Source: Spirochaetae bacterium HGW-Spirochaetae-7 (lineage in GTDB: Bacteria > Spirochaetota > Spirochaetia > Treponematales > UBA12059). Taken from it: a stretch of DNA of 5,908 nt. The stretch is taken from NCBI GenBank assembly GCA_002839245.1, contig PGXR01000178.1, forward strand, positions 1 through 5,908, in the 5' to 3' direction. Below the pieces are notes generated by a model, which saw nothing but the letters and a program-made list of their open reading frames with translations, searched no databases and had not been told where the DNA came from. Of this stretch, positions 1 through 5,826 are shown piece by piece. Within the stretch, counting starts at the first letter, position 1. Every line of letters starts with the position of its first letter. Position numbers and translations under genes: made by a program.

Positions 1-761
1 CCTCGGTCGTCCCCTTCGTCGCCGCCGCCGGCCTTTACGCGGTCCTGTCCGGATTCTTCCCGTTCGATGCGAGCCATGCCGCCGGAGTGCTCGAGCTGGC
101 CGGTTTCTTCAACCTGGACAATCCGGTCCTGTGGCTGCCGTTGGCCATCGTCCTGCTCCCTGCGGTCACCAGGCTGAAGCTGCGCGGCGCCATCGCCCTC
201 AGTTCCGTCGCCGCCATCGCAATCGCCGTCCTGGTGCAGGGCGTCGACCCGGGACTGGCCTTGCGGGACATCGTCTTCGGTTTCCGCCGCCCGCTAGACC
301 ATCCCCAGCTTGGGCTGCTCTATGGCGGAGGCATGGTCTCGATGATGAAGCCGATGCTGATCGTATTCTTCTCCGGTGCCCTGCCGCCGCTGTTCACGGA
401 GCTGGGAGTACTGGTCCCCTACCAGAATTTTCTGGGGAAGCTGGCGTCCAGGACCTTCCCCTTCGTGTCCGCCCTCGCAAGCGGCATCCTTACCTGCGCG
501 GTCGGCTGTTCGCAGACCCTGGCTATCTTCCTGCAGGCGCCGTTGCTCGACAAGGCCTACCCGGGCGAGGCGAACGAGAGGAAGGCCTTGGCGATCGGCA
601 GCACGAGCATCCTCATCTCCGCGCTCGTCCCCTGGAACATCGCGATGGCCGCCCCGATCGCGATCATCGGCGGCTCGTACCTGTCCGGCCCCTTCGCGTT
701 CTTCCTCTACCTGTTGCCCCTGTTTACCCTGGCTTCAGAAGGTCGTCGTCGTCAACCATGA
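1..761 (+). CDS. Na+/H+ antiporter, NhaC family (C-terminal part, 5' end outside window)
   Basis: Integral membrane protein predicted to exchange cytoplasmic Na+ for external H+ (or the reverse) in the inner membrane. The frame is open from base 3 with no stop, giving 252 visible residues ending at TGA 759-761, so the true start lies to the left; the internal GTG at 87 is not the start. Several hydrophobic segments are visible: an alanine/valine-rich one at the edge, one around VLWLPLAIVLLPAV, one around AIALSSVAAIAIAVLV, one around MLIVFFSGALPPLF, one around FPFVSALASGILTCAVG, and two near the end. Segments resembling NhaC proteins are SMMKPMLIVFFSG, GCSQTLAIFLQAPLLDKAY and especially the SALVPWNIAMAAP stretch, which matches the family's L-(I/V)-P-W-N motif. 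It ends in a short basic tail (EGRRRQP) expected to be cytoplasmic. It converges on htpG and shows no operon link inside the window. A related carboxylate/ion transporter is possible; substrate direction cannot be read from sequence. Confidence 0.8.
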   Translation, partial: SVVPFVAAAGLYAVLSGFFPFDASHAAGVLELAGFFNLDNPVLWLPLAIVLLPAVTRLKLRGAIALSSVAAIAIAVLVQGVDPGLALRDIVFGFRRPLDHPQLGLLYGGGMVSMMKPMLIVFFSGALPPLFTELGVLVPYQNFLGKLASRTFPFVSALASGILTCAVGCSQTLAIFLQAPLLDKAYPGEANERKALAIGSTSILISALVPWNIAMAAPIAIIGGSYLSGPFAFFLYLLPLFTLASEGRRRQP

Positions 762-765
762 CGTA

Positions 766-786
766 CCCGTCCGCTAAGCGGACGGG
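766..786. terminator. Hairpin between convergent antiporter and htpG genes, probable bidirectional terminator
   Basis: A perfect 9-bp GC-rich inverted repeat (CCCGTCCGC, loop TAA, GCGGACGGG) starts 4 bases after the antiporter stop and lies about 40 bases beyond the htpG stop. Its position between converging genes suits a terminator used from both sides. Neither strand has a T-run after the stem, so this is not a canonical intrinsic terminator. It may act with Rho or mainly as a 3'-end stabiliser. Confidence 0.55.
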
Positions 787-826
787 CCTGCGCCGGCTCG
801 GGCCGCACCTTGCGCGGCGCCGCGAT

Positions 827-2686
827 CTAGCCTATGAGCCTGTTCATCCTGGTCACAAAGTCGGCGGGATCCTTGATCGGGGCGCCTTCGACGAGGAGGG
901 CCTGGTCCAGGAGTACCCGTGATACGTCGGCGGCAAGTGTCTCGTCGTCCGAGGCCGAAAGCCTGGCGAACAGGGGATGGTCGCCGTTGACCTCGAGTAT
1001 CGGCTTGACTTCGATGCCGTCGGCGCGGCCCATGCTCTTCATGAACTGCTGGAGCTGCAGGCTCGGGTCGTCGCCGTCGACGACGATGCACGACGGGCTG
1101 TCGGTGAGCCTTGATGACAGCCGCACGTCCTTGACTTCGTCGCCCAGGGCCTTTTTGATGCGCTCGATGGCGGGCGCGAGGTCCTTGGCCTTCTTTTCGT
1201 CGGGCTTGCCCTCGAGTTCCTTTTCCGCGCCTGCGCGGTTGATCGCCTTGAGTTCGATGTCGCCGAAACGGCCAACCATCGGCATCACGAGCTCGTCGAT
1301 CTCGTCCGGGCATATCAGGACTTCGACGCCCTGCTTGCGGTACATCTCGAGCAACGGAGACTTGCGGAGGCGTTCCTCGGCGTCTCCGGTCAGGTACCAG
1401 ATGGCTTTCTGGTCGTCCTTCATCCTGGACTTGTAGTCGGCGAAGGACGTCCAGCCGTCGACCGAGCTGCTCTTGAACCGCACCAGCTCAAGGAGCGCTT
1501 CCCTGTTGGCGAAGTCGCCATAGAGGCCCTCCTTGAGCGGCCTGTTGAATTCGGCGATGAAGGAAGCGTATTTGTCCTTGTCTGCGGTCGACAGGTCCTT
1601 GAGCTCGGAGAGAACCTTCTTGACCGACGCGGTCCGTATCGAGTTCATGACGCGGTTCTGCTGGAGCAGTTCGCGGCTGACGTTGAGCGGCAGGTCCTCG
1701 GAATCGATGACGCCGCGGATGAAGCGGAGGTAGACCGGCAGGAGTTCCTTGTCGTCGTCGGTGATGAAGACGCGGCGGACGTACAGCTTGACCCCCGGCT
1801 TGTAGTCGGCATGGTAGAGGTCGAACGGCGCCTTCGAAGGGATGTAGAACAGCGTCGTGTACTCTATCGTGCCTTCGGCCTTGGTATGGGTCCAGAAAAG
1901 GGGAGCCTCGTCGGAGTCCGAGATGTTCTTGAAGAATTCGACGTAATCTTCGTCCTTGAGCTCGGCCTTTGGCCTGCGCCACAGCGCCTGGGCGCTGTTG
2001 ATCTGCTCGTCCTTGTGGATTTTCGAGCCTTTTTTCTTGCCCTTCTCGTCATATTCGTCCTCGTCATATGCGAGGCGGATGGGGAAGGCGACATGGTTGG
2101 AGTACTTCTTGACCAGTTCCTCGAGGCGCCAGCGGCTGAGGAACTCGCGGCCGTCGTCGTTGGCCTTGAGCACGACCGTCGTGCCGTGGCTCTCGCGTGC
2201 GCCCGGCTCGATGTCGTACGAACCCTTGCCGTCGCTCTTCCAGACCCATGCCGTGTCCTGCCCGGCCTTGCGGGTGGTGACGGTCACCTCGTCGGCAACC
2301 ATGTAACTGGCATAGAAGCCCACGCCAAAGCGGCCTATGAGGTTGGAATCCTTTCGCTTGTCGGCTTCCATCGCCTCGATGAAGCGCCTGGTGCCAGAGC
2401 GCGCGATGGTGCCGAGGTTTTCGACGAGGTCAGCTTCGTCCATGCCCACGCCGTTGTCGGCTATCGACAGCGTGCCGGCGGCGGCGTCGAAGCTTATCGA
2501 TATCGCGGGTTCGAAGGCTATGGCCTTGTAGGCATCATCGGAAAGGGTCAGGTACTTGAGTTTGTCGATGGCGTCGGAAGCGTTGGAGACGAGTTCGCGG
2601 AGAAAAATTTCCCTGTGCGAATAGAGCGAGTGGATTATCAACTGGAGCAGCTGATTGACCTCGGCCTGGAATTGATGTACGGCCAT
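827..2686 (-). CDS. htpG: Molecular chaperone HtpG (Hsp90 family)
   Basis: Cytoplasmic ATP-dependent homodimeric chaperone that remodels late folding intermediates, usually together with the DnaK system. The 619 residues match the usual bacterial length. The N-terminal GHKL ATPase domain (about 1-210) shows the Hsp90 signature YSHREIFLRE at 22-31, containing the catalytic Glu31, the Mg-ATP ligand Asn35 in SNASD, adenine-binding Asp77 in DNGVGMD, and the lid/glycine motif GRFGVGFYA at 118-126. A lysine-rich charged stretch follows at roughly 215-235. The middle domain carries DLPLNVSRELLQQN, whose Arg contacts the ATP gamma-phosphate. The C-terminal dimerisation domain has the family's LSSRLTDSPSCIV stretch. 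There is no C-terminal MEEVD, as expected in bacteria. The ATG at 2686 is supported by GGGAG at 2698-2694, 7 bases upstream. It lies 80 bases downstream of the MBL gene on the same strand. I see no CIRCE operator and no convincing heat-shock sigma promoter. Confidence 0.98.
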   Translation of the reverse strand: MAVHQFQAEVNQLLQLIIHSLYSHREIFLRELVSNASDAIDKLKYLTLSDDAYKAIAFEPAISISFDAAAGTLSIADNGVGMDEADLVENLGTIARSGTRRFIEAMEADKRKDSNLIGRFGVGFYASYMVADEVTVTTRKAGQDTAWVWKSDGKGSYDIEPGARESHGTTVVLKANDDGREFLSRWRLEELVKKYSNHVAFPIRLAYDEDEYDEKGKKKGSKIHKDEQINSAQALWRRPKAELKDEDYVEFFKNISDSDEAPLFWTHTKAEGTIEYTTLFYIPSKAPFDLYHADYKPGVKLYVRRVFITDDDKELLPVYLRFIRGVIDSEDLPLNVSRELLQQNRVMNSIRTASVKKVLSELKDLSTADKDKYASFIAEFNRPLKEGLYGDFANREALLELVRFKSSSVDGWTSFADYKSRMKDDQKAIWYLTGDAEERLRKSPLLEMYRKQGVEVLICPDEIDELVMPMVGRFGDIELKAINRAGAEKELEGKPDEKKAKDLAPAIERIKKALGDEVKDVRLSSRLTDSPSCIVVDGDDPSLQLQQFMKSMGRADGIEVKPILEVNGDHPLFARLSASDDETLAADVSRVLLDQALLVEGAPIKDPADFVTRMNRLIG

Positions 2687-2729
2687 GTAGTATCTCCCGT
2701 GTTAAAGTTGAGGATGGTTGTGTAGGGAG

Positions 2730-2759
2730 AATGTAATCATGGTGACGCGGCAGCGGCAA
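2730..2759 (-). promoter_or_regulatory. Weak candidate promoter for htpG
   Basis: Read on the minus strand, TTGCCG (2759-2754) and TACATT (2735-2730) are 18 bp apart, each matching 4 of 6 consensus bases. Transcription would begin near 2723, leaving a leader of about 35 bases that contains the htpG ribosome binding site. The -35 lies immediately beyond the MBL stop codon. The match is weak; read-through from the MBL promoter is an equally good explanation for htpG expression. Confidence 0.25.
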
Positions 2760-2766
2760 GTTCCGG

Positions 2767-3633
2767 TCAGGGGAAGATGTAAGGCTCTCCTTGCCGCACG
2801 AATCCCTTGAAGCCTTGGGCGGCTGCCTTTTCGACATGGTTCTCGACGGCGTCGCCGAAATGCATCAGACGGGTCTTGGCCTTGATGGCGGCAGGAAGGC
2901 CGGCGAGTTCGTCGAGAGAAGCGTGCACGCCACCCGTATACAGCTGGCAATCATGGAAAATGGCTTCTATCGCATAACGGTCATCGAGGAATTCGAGGAG
3001 CTCGGGGTCGTATCGGGTATCGCTGGTGAACAGGATCCTGTCGTCTATCATGACGCCATAGCTGGGGGATGACGAGCGCCAGCTCGGGGCCGAGTCGGGT
3101 ATGTGCTTTGTCCTGAACATGGCGAACTTGATCGAGCCCAGGCGCGCTTCGCACAGTTCCCTGTCCGCTCCGGCCACCGGCACGGTGTCGATCACGTTCC
3201 AGAGGTCGTCGAATCGAAGGAATTTGCCGTCCACCCGCTCGTTGTATGAAGCGCCTCCCTTGAGCGAGTGCTTCCATAGGAATCTCCTGTACGCCTGGGG
3301 GGCTATCATCGTCGGCTTCTGCCTGGCGACGTAACGGTTGAGGAGCATGACCTCCTCGAGCCCACCTATGTGGTCGGCGTGGGAATGCGTTATCAGATAG
3401 TTGTGCACGTCGGTGACGGACAGGCCCAGCATGGCGAGTGCTTCCGGGGTCCTGGTACCGCAATCGATCAGCACGTGATCGGCGCCTTTTACGACAAGGG
3501 CATTGTTCTGATAGAATTTCTTCGTGAACGCACTCCCCGTTCCGATAAATGTAATGGAGAGCGAAGAGTCATTGCGGACAAGGAGTTGTTTGGCAATATC
3601 CGGCTTGTTTTGTTTGACACTGGATTCATTCAT
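2767..3633 (-). CDS. Metallo-beta-lactamase-fold hydrolase (RNase Z/phosphodiesterase-like subgroup)
   Basis: Predicted soluble, metal-dependent hydrolase of 288 residues; the substrate is unknown. Using the ATG at 3633 as residue 1, the fold begins with GTGSAF (31-36), followed by the strand and turn VLIDCG. The metal-binding motif HSHADH is complete at 83-88. Further candidate ligands are His177 (TKHIPD), Asp205 in FTSDT, His227 and/or His237 in FHDCQLYTGGVHAS, and His258 in LMHFGD. The order GTGSAF, HxHxDH, SDT, late His resembles RNase Z and related phosphodiesterases more than true beta-lactamases, and there is no signal peptide. The frame stays open upstream to a TTG at 3690, but a strong promoter lies inside that extension, so I start at the ATG pair 3636/3633. 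It precedes htpG by 80 bases on the same strand and could be co-transcribed with it. Family call is firm; function is not. Confidence 0.88.
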   Translation of the reverse strand: MNESSVKQNKPDIAKQLLVRNDSSLSITFIGTGSAFTKKFYQNNALVVKGADHVLIDCGTRTPEALAMLGLSVTDVHNYLITHSHADHIGGLEEVMLLNRYVARQKPTMIAPQAYRRFLWKHSLKGGASYNERVDGKFLRFDDLWNVIDTVPVAGADRELCEARLGSIKFAMFRTKHIPDSAPSWRSSSPSYGVMIDDRILFTSDTRYDPELLEFLDDRYAIEAIFHDCQLYTGGVHASLDELAGLPAAIKAKTRLMHFGDAVENHVEKAAAQGFKGFVRQGEPYIFP

Positions 3634-3640
3634 CATAGAC

Positions 3641-3669
3641 AGTATACTCTCAAAGGGCGCGGTTTTCAA
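3641..3669 (-). promoter_or_regulatory. Strong candidate promoter for the MBL hydrolase gene, probably leaderless
   Basis: On the minus strand, TTGAAA (3669-3664) and TATACT (3646-3641) each match 5 of 6 consensus bases and are separated by the optimal 17 bp. The two tandem in-frame ATGs begin 5 and 8 bases past the -10, exactly where transcription should start. The mRNA would therefore have no leader or only a few bases. The -10 is embedded in the 8-bp palindrome AGTATACT (3641-3648). Confidence 0.7.
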
Positions 3670-3694
3670 AAATCGGATCATGCGGAGCAACTGT

Positions 3695-3724
3695 TTGACA
3701 GTTTCCGGGCTTGCATGCTATCAT
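3695..3724 (+). promoter_or_regulatory. Strong candidate promoter for the M23 peptidase gene
   Basis: TTGACA (3695-3700) is a perfect -35 and TATCAT (3719-3724) a 5-of-6 -10, with an 18-bp spacer. Transcription is expected near 3731, giving a leader of about 22 bases that contains the G-tract 3745-3750. The -35 sits 25 bp from the -35 of the divergent MBL promoter, so one regulator could affect both. The -35 is also part of a small inverted repeat, CTGT-TTG-ACAG (3691-3701). Confidence 0.65.
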
Positions 3725-3744
3725 CATGCCGATTTCATCTATCC

Positions 3745-3750
3745 GGGGGG
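3745..3750 (+). promoter_or_regulatory. G-tract acting as ribosome binding site for the M23 gene
   Basis: Six consecutive G residues are the only purine-rich Shine-Dalgarno-like sequence between the predicted transcription start (about 3731) and the start codon. Spacing to GTG 3753 is 2 bases and to TTG 3756 is 5 bases, so TTG is favoured by spacing and GTG by codon type. Confidence 0.4.
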
Positions 3751-3752
3751 CC

Positions 3753-4787
3753 GTGTTGGCGACGCTTAAACGATACAAGGACTTTGAAAAATCGTTGACC
3801 AAGCGCGCAGGTGCTTCAGTCCGCAAGGGCGCCGCCTCGGCAGCCGGAGGATTTTCCCGATTCATGCGGGCCGGCAAGCAGAAGATGACCATCATGCTCG
3901 TCCCCCATACCGAGAAAAGGATACTCAACCTCCAGGTCAGTTTCTTTGGTTTGGCCGCGATAATCGTGGCCTTTGTCGGCGTGGCGGTGTTGCTTGCCTG
4001 GTCGAGCGCTGGGTACGGCGACGTGGCCGGGAAGCTTGCGGGCAAGACCGATGCCCTCAAGGCGACGCAGGCCGACCTCGACTCCATTCGGGACAGTACG
4101 AGCCGCCTGATCAAGGCCGCGAAATCCTTCCAGGCGGCCTTGGATACTACGCTTGCGACCATCGGCGTGAAGACGCAGACCGATTCCGCTTCGAAGGCGG
4201 ACGGCGACCTGGCGGCGTTCTTCTCGCCGTCGGACATCGGTTCCGGCCGGCTTAGGGAAGCCGCCGAGATAGAGCGCGTCACGGGATACCTCGAGCGGAG
4301 CGTTACGCCGCTCAACGAGCTTGGAAGTACTATAGCGGCGCAGGGCAGCATCCTGTCCGAGATACCGAACATCTGGCCGATCAAGGGCGGCATCGGGCAC
4401 ATCTCGATGTATTACGGGCAGAACGAGAATCCGATATACGGTTCCTGGTACATCCACAAGGGCATCGACCTGTCTACCTTCCGTTCCGGAGACCCGATAG
4501 TCTCGACCGCGGACGGCAAGGTCGTGACGGTGGCATACGACATCAGCCTCGGCAACTACATAATCATCGAGCACAAGCACGGTTTCATAACCCGTTATGC
4601 CCATATGAGCGCTTTCAAGGTCCAGAAAGGTGCCATCGTCAAGCAGGGGCAGGTGATAGGCTACATCGGCAACACCGGCCTTTCCACCGGTCCCCACGTC
4701 CATTACGAAGTGCACCTGGGAATCGAGACCATAGATCCGCTCAGGTTCCTCAACATCCGTTCCGCGTCCGCGCCGTTGACTCGGTAG
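3753..4787 (+). CDS. Membrane-anchored M23 family peptidoglycan endopeptidase
   Basis: Predicted zinc endopeptidase that cuts peptide cross-links in peptidoglycan on the outer face of the inner membrane. Numbered from GTG 3753 (344 residues): a basic cytoplasmic N-terminus of about 60 residues, one transmembrane helix at about 61-83 (VSFFGLAAIIVAFVGVAVLL), a probable coiled-coil segment at about 89-136, a linker, and a C-terminal LytM/M23 domain from about 212. All active-site residues are present: His235 and Asp239 in HKGIDLS, His284 in YAHM, His315 and His317 in HVHYE. This contrasts with degenerate M23 proteins that only activate amidases, so it is probably catalytic. The start is uncertain. 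The promoter puts transcription near 3731, excluding upstream TTG 3711 and ATG 3726; GTG 3753 or TTG 3756 follow a G6 tract by 2 and 5 bases. A shorter form from ATG 3864, 13 bases after GGAGG 3846-3850, is possible and would keep the membrane helix. A bactofilin gene follows 23 bases later. Confidence 0.9.
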   Translation: MLATLKRYKDFEKSLTKRAGASVRKGAASAAGGFSRFMRAGKQKMTIMLVPHTEKRILNLQVSFFGLAAIIVAFVGVAVLLAWSSAGYGDVAGKLAGKTDALKATQADLDSIRDSTSRLIKAAKSFQAALDTTLATIGVKTQTDSASKADGDLAAFFSPSDIGSGRLREAAEIERVTGYLERSVTPLNELGSTIAAQGSILSEIPNIWPIKGGIGHISMYYGQNENPIYGSWYIHKGIDLSTFRSGDPIVSTADGKVVTVAYDISLGNYIIIEHKHGFITRYAHMSAFKVQKGAIVKQGQVIGYIGNTGLSTGPHVHYEVHLGIETIDPLRFLNIRSASAPLTR

Positions 4788-4804
4788 CTTGCGCCGGTTA
4801 CCAT
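4776..4804 (+). promoter_or_regulatory. Candidate internal promoter for the bactofilin gene, leaderless
   Basis: TTGACT (4776-4781, 5 of 6) lies inside the last codons of the M23 gene. TACCAT (4799-4804, 4 of 6) follows at the optimal 17 bp. The A of the bactofilin ATG at 4811 is the seventh base after the -10, the classic transcription start distance. No Shine-Dalgarno sequence precedes this ATG, which fits a leaderless message. The -10 is mediocre, so read-through from the M23 promoter may also contribute. Confidence 0.5.
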
Positions 4805-4810
4805 ACCCCC

Positions 4811-5284
4811 ATGCCAGCTCCCCATGACGTGCTCGTCAATTCGTTGCTCGGCCCCGACAGCTCCTTCAGGGGCGACCTCGTCGTCGACGGCTTCGTCAGG
4901 ATCGACGGCGACATGCGCGGGTCGGTCAGGGCGTCGGGCAAGATAGTGGTCAGCGAATCGGCGCGTTGCGACGCATCCATCGTAGCCCGTTCCGCCGTCG
5001 TCGGAGGAGTTGTCCGCGGCGATGTCTGCGTCTCCGACAGGCTGACCATACTCGACGGCGGCGTCATCGTCGGCGACGTGTTCGCGCCAAGGCTCGACGC
5101 GGACGGGGACATAGTCATCCACGGAGACATCCAGGTCTCCGGCCCCGGCGAGGACACTGAAGAAGCCATGCTGGCCTTCATGCGCAAGCATGGATCCAGG
5201 ATCAGGCCCTTCGGCTTCGACGCCCCTGCCGACGAACGCCGGACCGAGGCCGAGGCCGGCGCCGGAACAGCATGGCGAAAGTAG
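4811..5284 (+). CDS. Bactofilin (polymer-forming cytoskeletal protein)
   Basis: Bactofilins polymerise without nucleotide into membrane-associated filaments that scaffold local cell-wall synthesis or remodelling. The 157 residues are typical. Residues about 14-112 form the bactofilin domain: regularly repeating short hydrophobic strands with Gly-Asp turns (FRGDLVVDGFVRIDGDMRGSV, split here by strand; SAVVGGVVRGDVCV; GGVIVGDV; GDIVIHGDIQVSG), as expected of a right-handed beta-helix. The N-terminus is short (MPAPHDVLVNSLLG) and the C-terminal tail (about 113-157) is charged, alanine-rich and probably disordered. ATG 4811 is chosen because the domain begins almost at once; the only alternative nearby, GTG 4829, has no better signal. 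The neighbouring M23 peptidase matches known bactofilin-endopeptidase pairings in helical and curved bacteria, so a cell-shape role is inferred. The 3' end overlaps the YaaR start by 13 bases in another frame. Confidence 0.92.
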   Translation: MPAPHDVLVNSLLGPDSSFRGDLVVDGFVRIDGDMRGSVRASGKIVVSESARCDASIVARSAVVGGVVRGDVCVSDRLTILDGGVIVGDVFAPRLDADGDIVIHGDIQVSGPGEDTEEAMLAFMRKHGSRIRPFGFDAPADERRTEAEAGAGTAWRK

Positions 5285-5763
5285 AACTGCCCGACAACCT
5301 TCTGGCCGGACTCGTCCCAGGGCTTTCAGGCCGGAAAGCCGAGAAGAAGAAGGAAACGTCGAAGGCGAGCGCCTTCAAGTCCGCGTTGCGCAGCGCAGAG
5401 GAGATCGATCTTACCCCCGCTGCCGAGGGGCTTCCGTTCACCGAAGCCGAGGCTTCGGTCCTGCTCGACACAGTGCACGGCGCCGGCGAGGAACTGAAGC
5501 GCGACCCGAACGGCGAGAACGTCAGGGCGTACAAGGCCGCTGTCAGGAATTTCGTCCACTACGTCGTCGAGAGGGCTTACGACGTGGTCGAGAGAAGTTC
5601 TGGCGGCAACATCCTGAAACGGAAGAAATTCACGACGGTCGTCGTCATCGACGAACGTCTCGAGCGGCTCGGCGCCGAAGTGCTTTCGGCGCAGCGCGAC
5701 AAGCTCGAGATCCTGAGGCGCCTCGACGAGATCCATGGCTTGCTGGTGGATCTTCTGCGCTGA
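5272..5763 (+). CDS. YaaR / DUF327 family protein
   Basis: Small cytoplasmic protein (163 residues) of the YaaR/DUF327 family, found in Firmicutes, Thermotogae and spirochaetes; its biochemical role is not established. The first 40 residues are polar and lysine-rich (RKAEKKKETSKASAF) and probably flexible. From about residue 40 the sequence is helical. It contains the family hallmarks VHGAGEELKRDPNGENVRAYKAAVRNFVHYVV (residues about 68-99, in pieces) and a basic K-R-K-K-F-T-T-V-V-V-I-D stretch at about 116-127, and ends in a leucine-rich helix (ILRRLDEIHGLLVDLL). ATG 5272 lies inside the end of the bactofilin gene with only a weak GGAA at 5264-5267, so translation is probably coupled to bactofilin translation. 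In Bacillus the gene lies beside holB and yaaT, but here it sits in a cell-shape cluster. Confidence 0.85.
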   Translation: MAKVELPDNLLAGLVPGLSGRKAEKKKETSKASAFKSALRSAEEIDLTPAAEGLPFTEAEASVLLDTVHGAGEELKRDPNGENVRAYKAAVRNFVHYVVERAYDVVERSSGGNILKRKKFTTVVVIDERLERLGAEVLSAQRDKLEILRRLDEIHGLLVDLLR

Positions 5764-5783
5764 CCTGTCCTTAGGAACCAGAA

Positions 5784-5808
5784 CCGGCTCCTGACGAAAA
5801 GGAGCCGG
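5784..5808 (+). terminator. Hairpin after the YaaR gene (weak terminator, attenuator or processing stem)
   Basis: A perfect 9-bp stem (CCGGCTCCT, loop GACGAAA, AGGAGCCGG) lies in the 63-base gap between the YaaR stop and the next start. No T-run follows; the next bases are GCCGGAGGAG, the ribosome binding site of the downstream gene. It may partly terminate, stabilise the upstream message or set the expression ratio. It also hides an anti-Shine-Dalgarno CTCCT (5788-5792 region) and a decoy AGGAG (5800-5804). Confidence 0.45.
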
Positions 5809-5811
5809 GCC

Positions 5812-5818
5812 GGAGGAG
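5812..5818 (+). promoter_or_regulatory. Strong ribosome binding site for the last gene
   Basis: GGAGGAG ends 8 bases before ATG 5827. It is the strongest Shine-Dalgarno sequence on the plus strand in this window and fixes the start of the truncated last gene. It contrasts with the weak or absent sites before the bactofilin and YaaR genes. Confidence 0.8.
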
Positions 5819-5826
5819 AAACGAAG

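Noticed and set aside
87..89. GTG as the antiporter start
   Set aside because: The frame is open back to the window edge and the upstream residues form a plausible membrane segment, so the gene is simply truncated.
742..753. GTC trinucleotide run at the antiporter 3' end as a repeat element
   Set aside because: Only four units, in-frame arginine codons; ordinary for a GC-rich basic tail.
131..922. 263-codon plus-strand frame overlapping the antiporter and the htpG 3' end
   Set aside because: The translation is Arg/Pro/His-rich low-quality sequence, and it runs across two real genes and the terminator hairpin.
1811..2725. 304-codon open frame on the plus strand opposite htpG
   Set aside because: It is antisense to a full, motif-complete htpG in a GC-rich gene. 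The translation lacks recognisable domains and has the valine/alanine/arginine bias of a shadow frame.
2687..2766. CIRCE operator or heat-shock sigma promoter upstream of htpG
   Set aside because: No TTAGCACTC/GAGTGCTAA arms are present. A CTTGCC and CACCAT resembling sigma-32 boxes are only about 10 bases apart, too close.
3614..3648. A further plus-strand promoter from TTGACA 3614-3619 to TATACT 3643-3648
   Set aside because: The spacer would be 23 bp, too long for a sigma-70-type promoter, and the TATACT is explained by the palindrome used on the minus strand.
3816..4715. 299-codon open frame on the minus strand opposite the M23 gene
   Set aside because: The plus-strand frame encodes an intact M23 peptidase with all zinc ligands. 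The antisense product is rich in Arg/Asp/Val with no domain and no promoter or ribosome site.
5190..5774. 194-codon frame overlapping bactofilin and YaaR genes
   Set aside because: Arg-rich shadow of the two well-supported genes in other frames.
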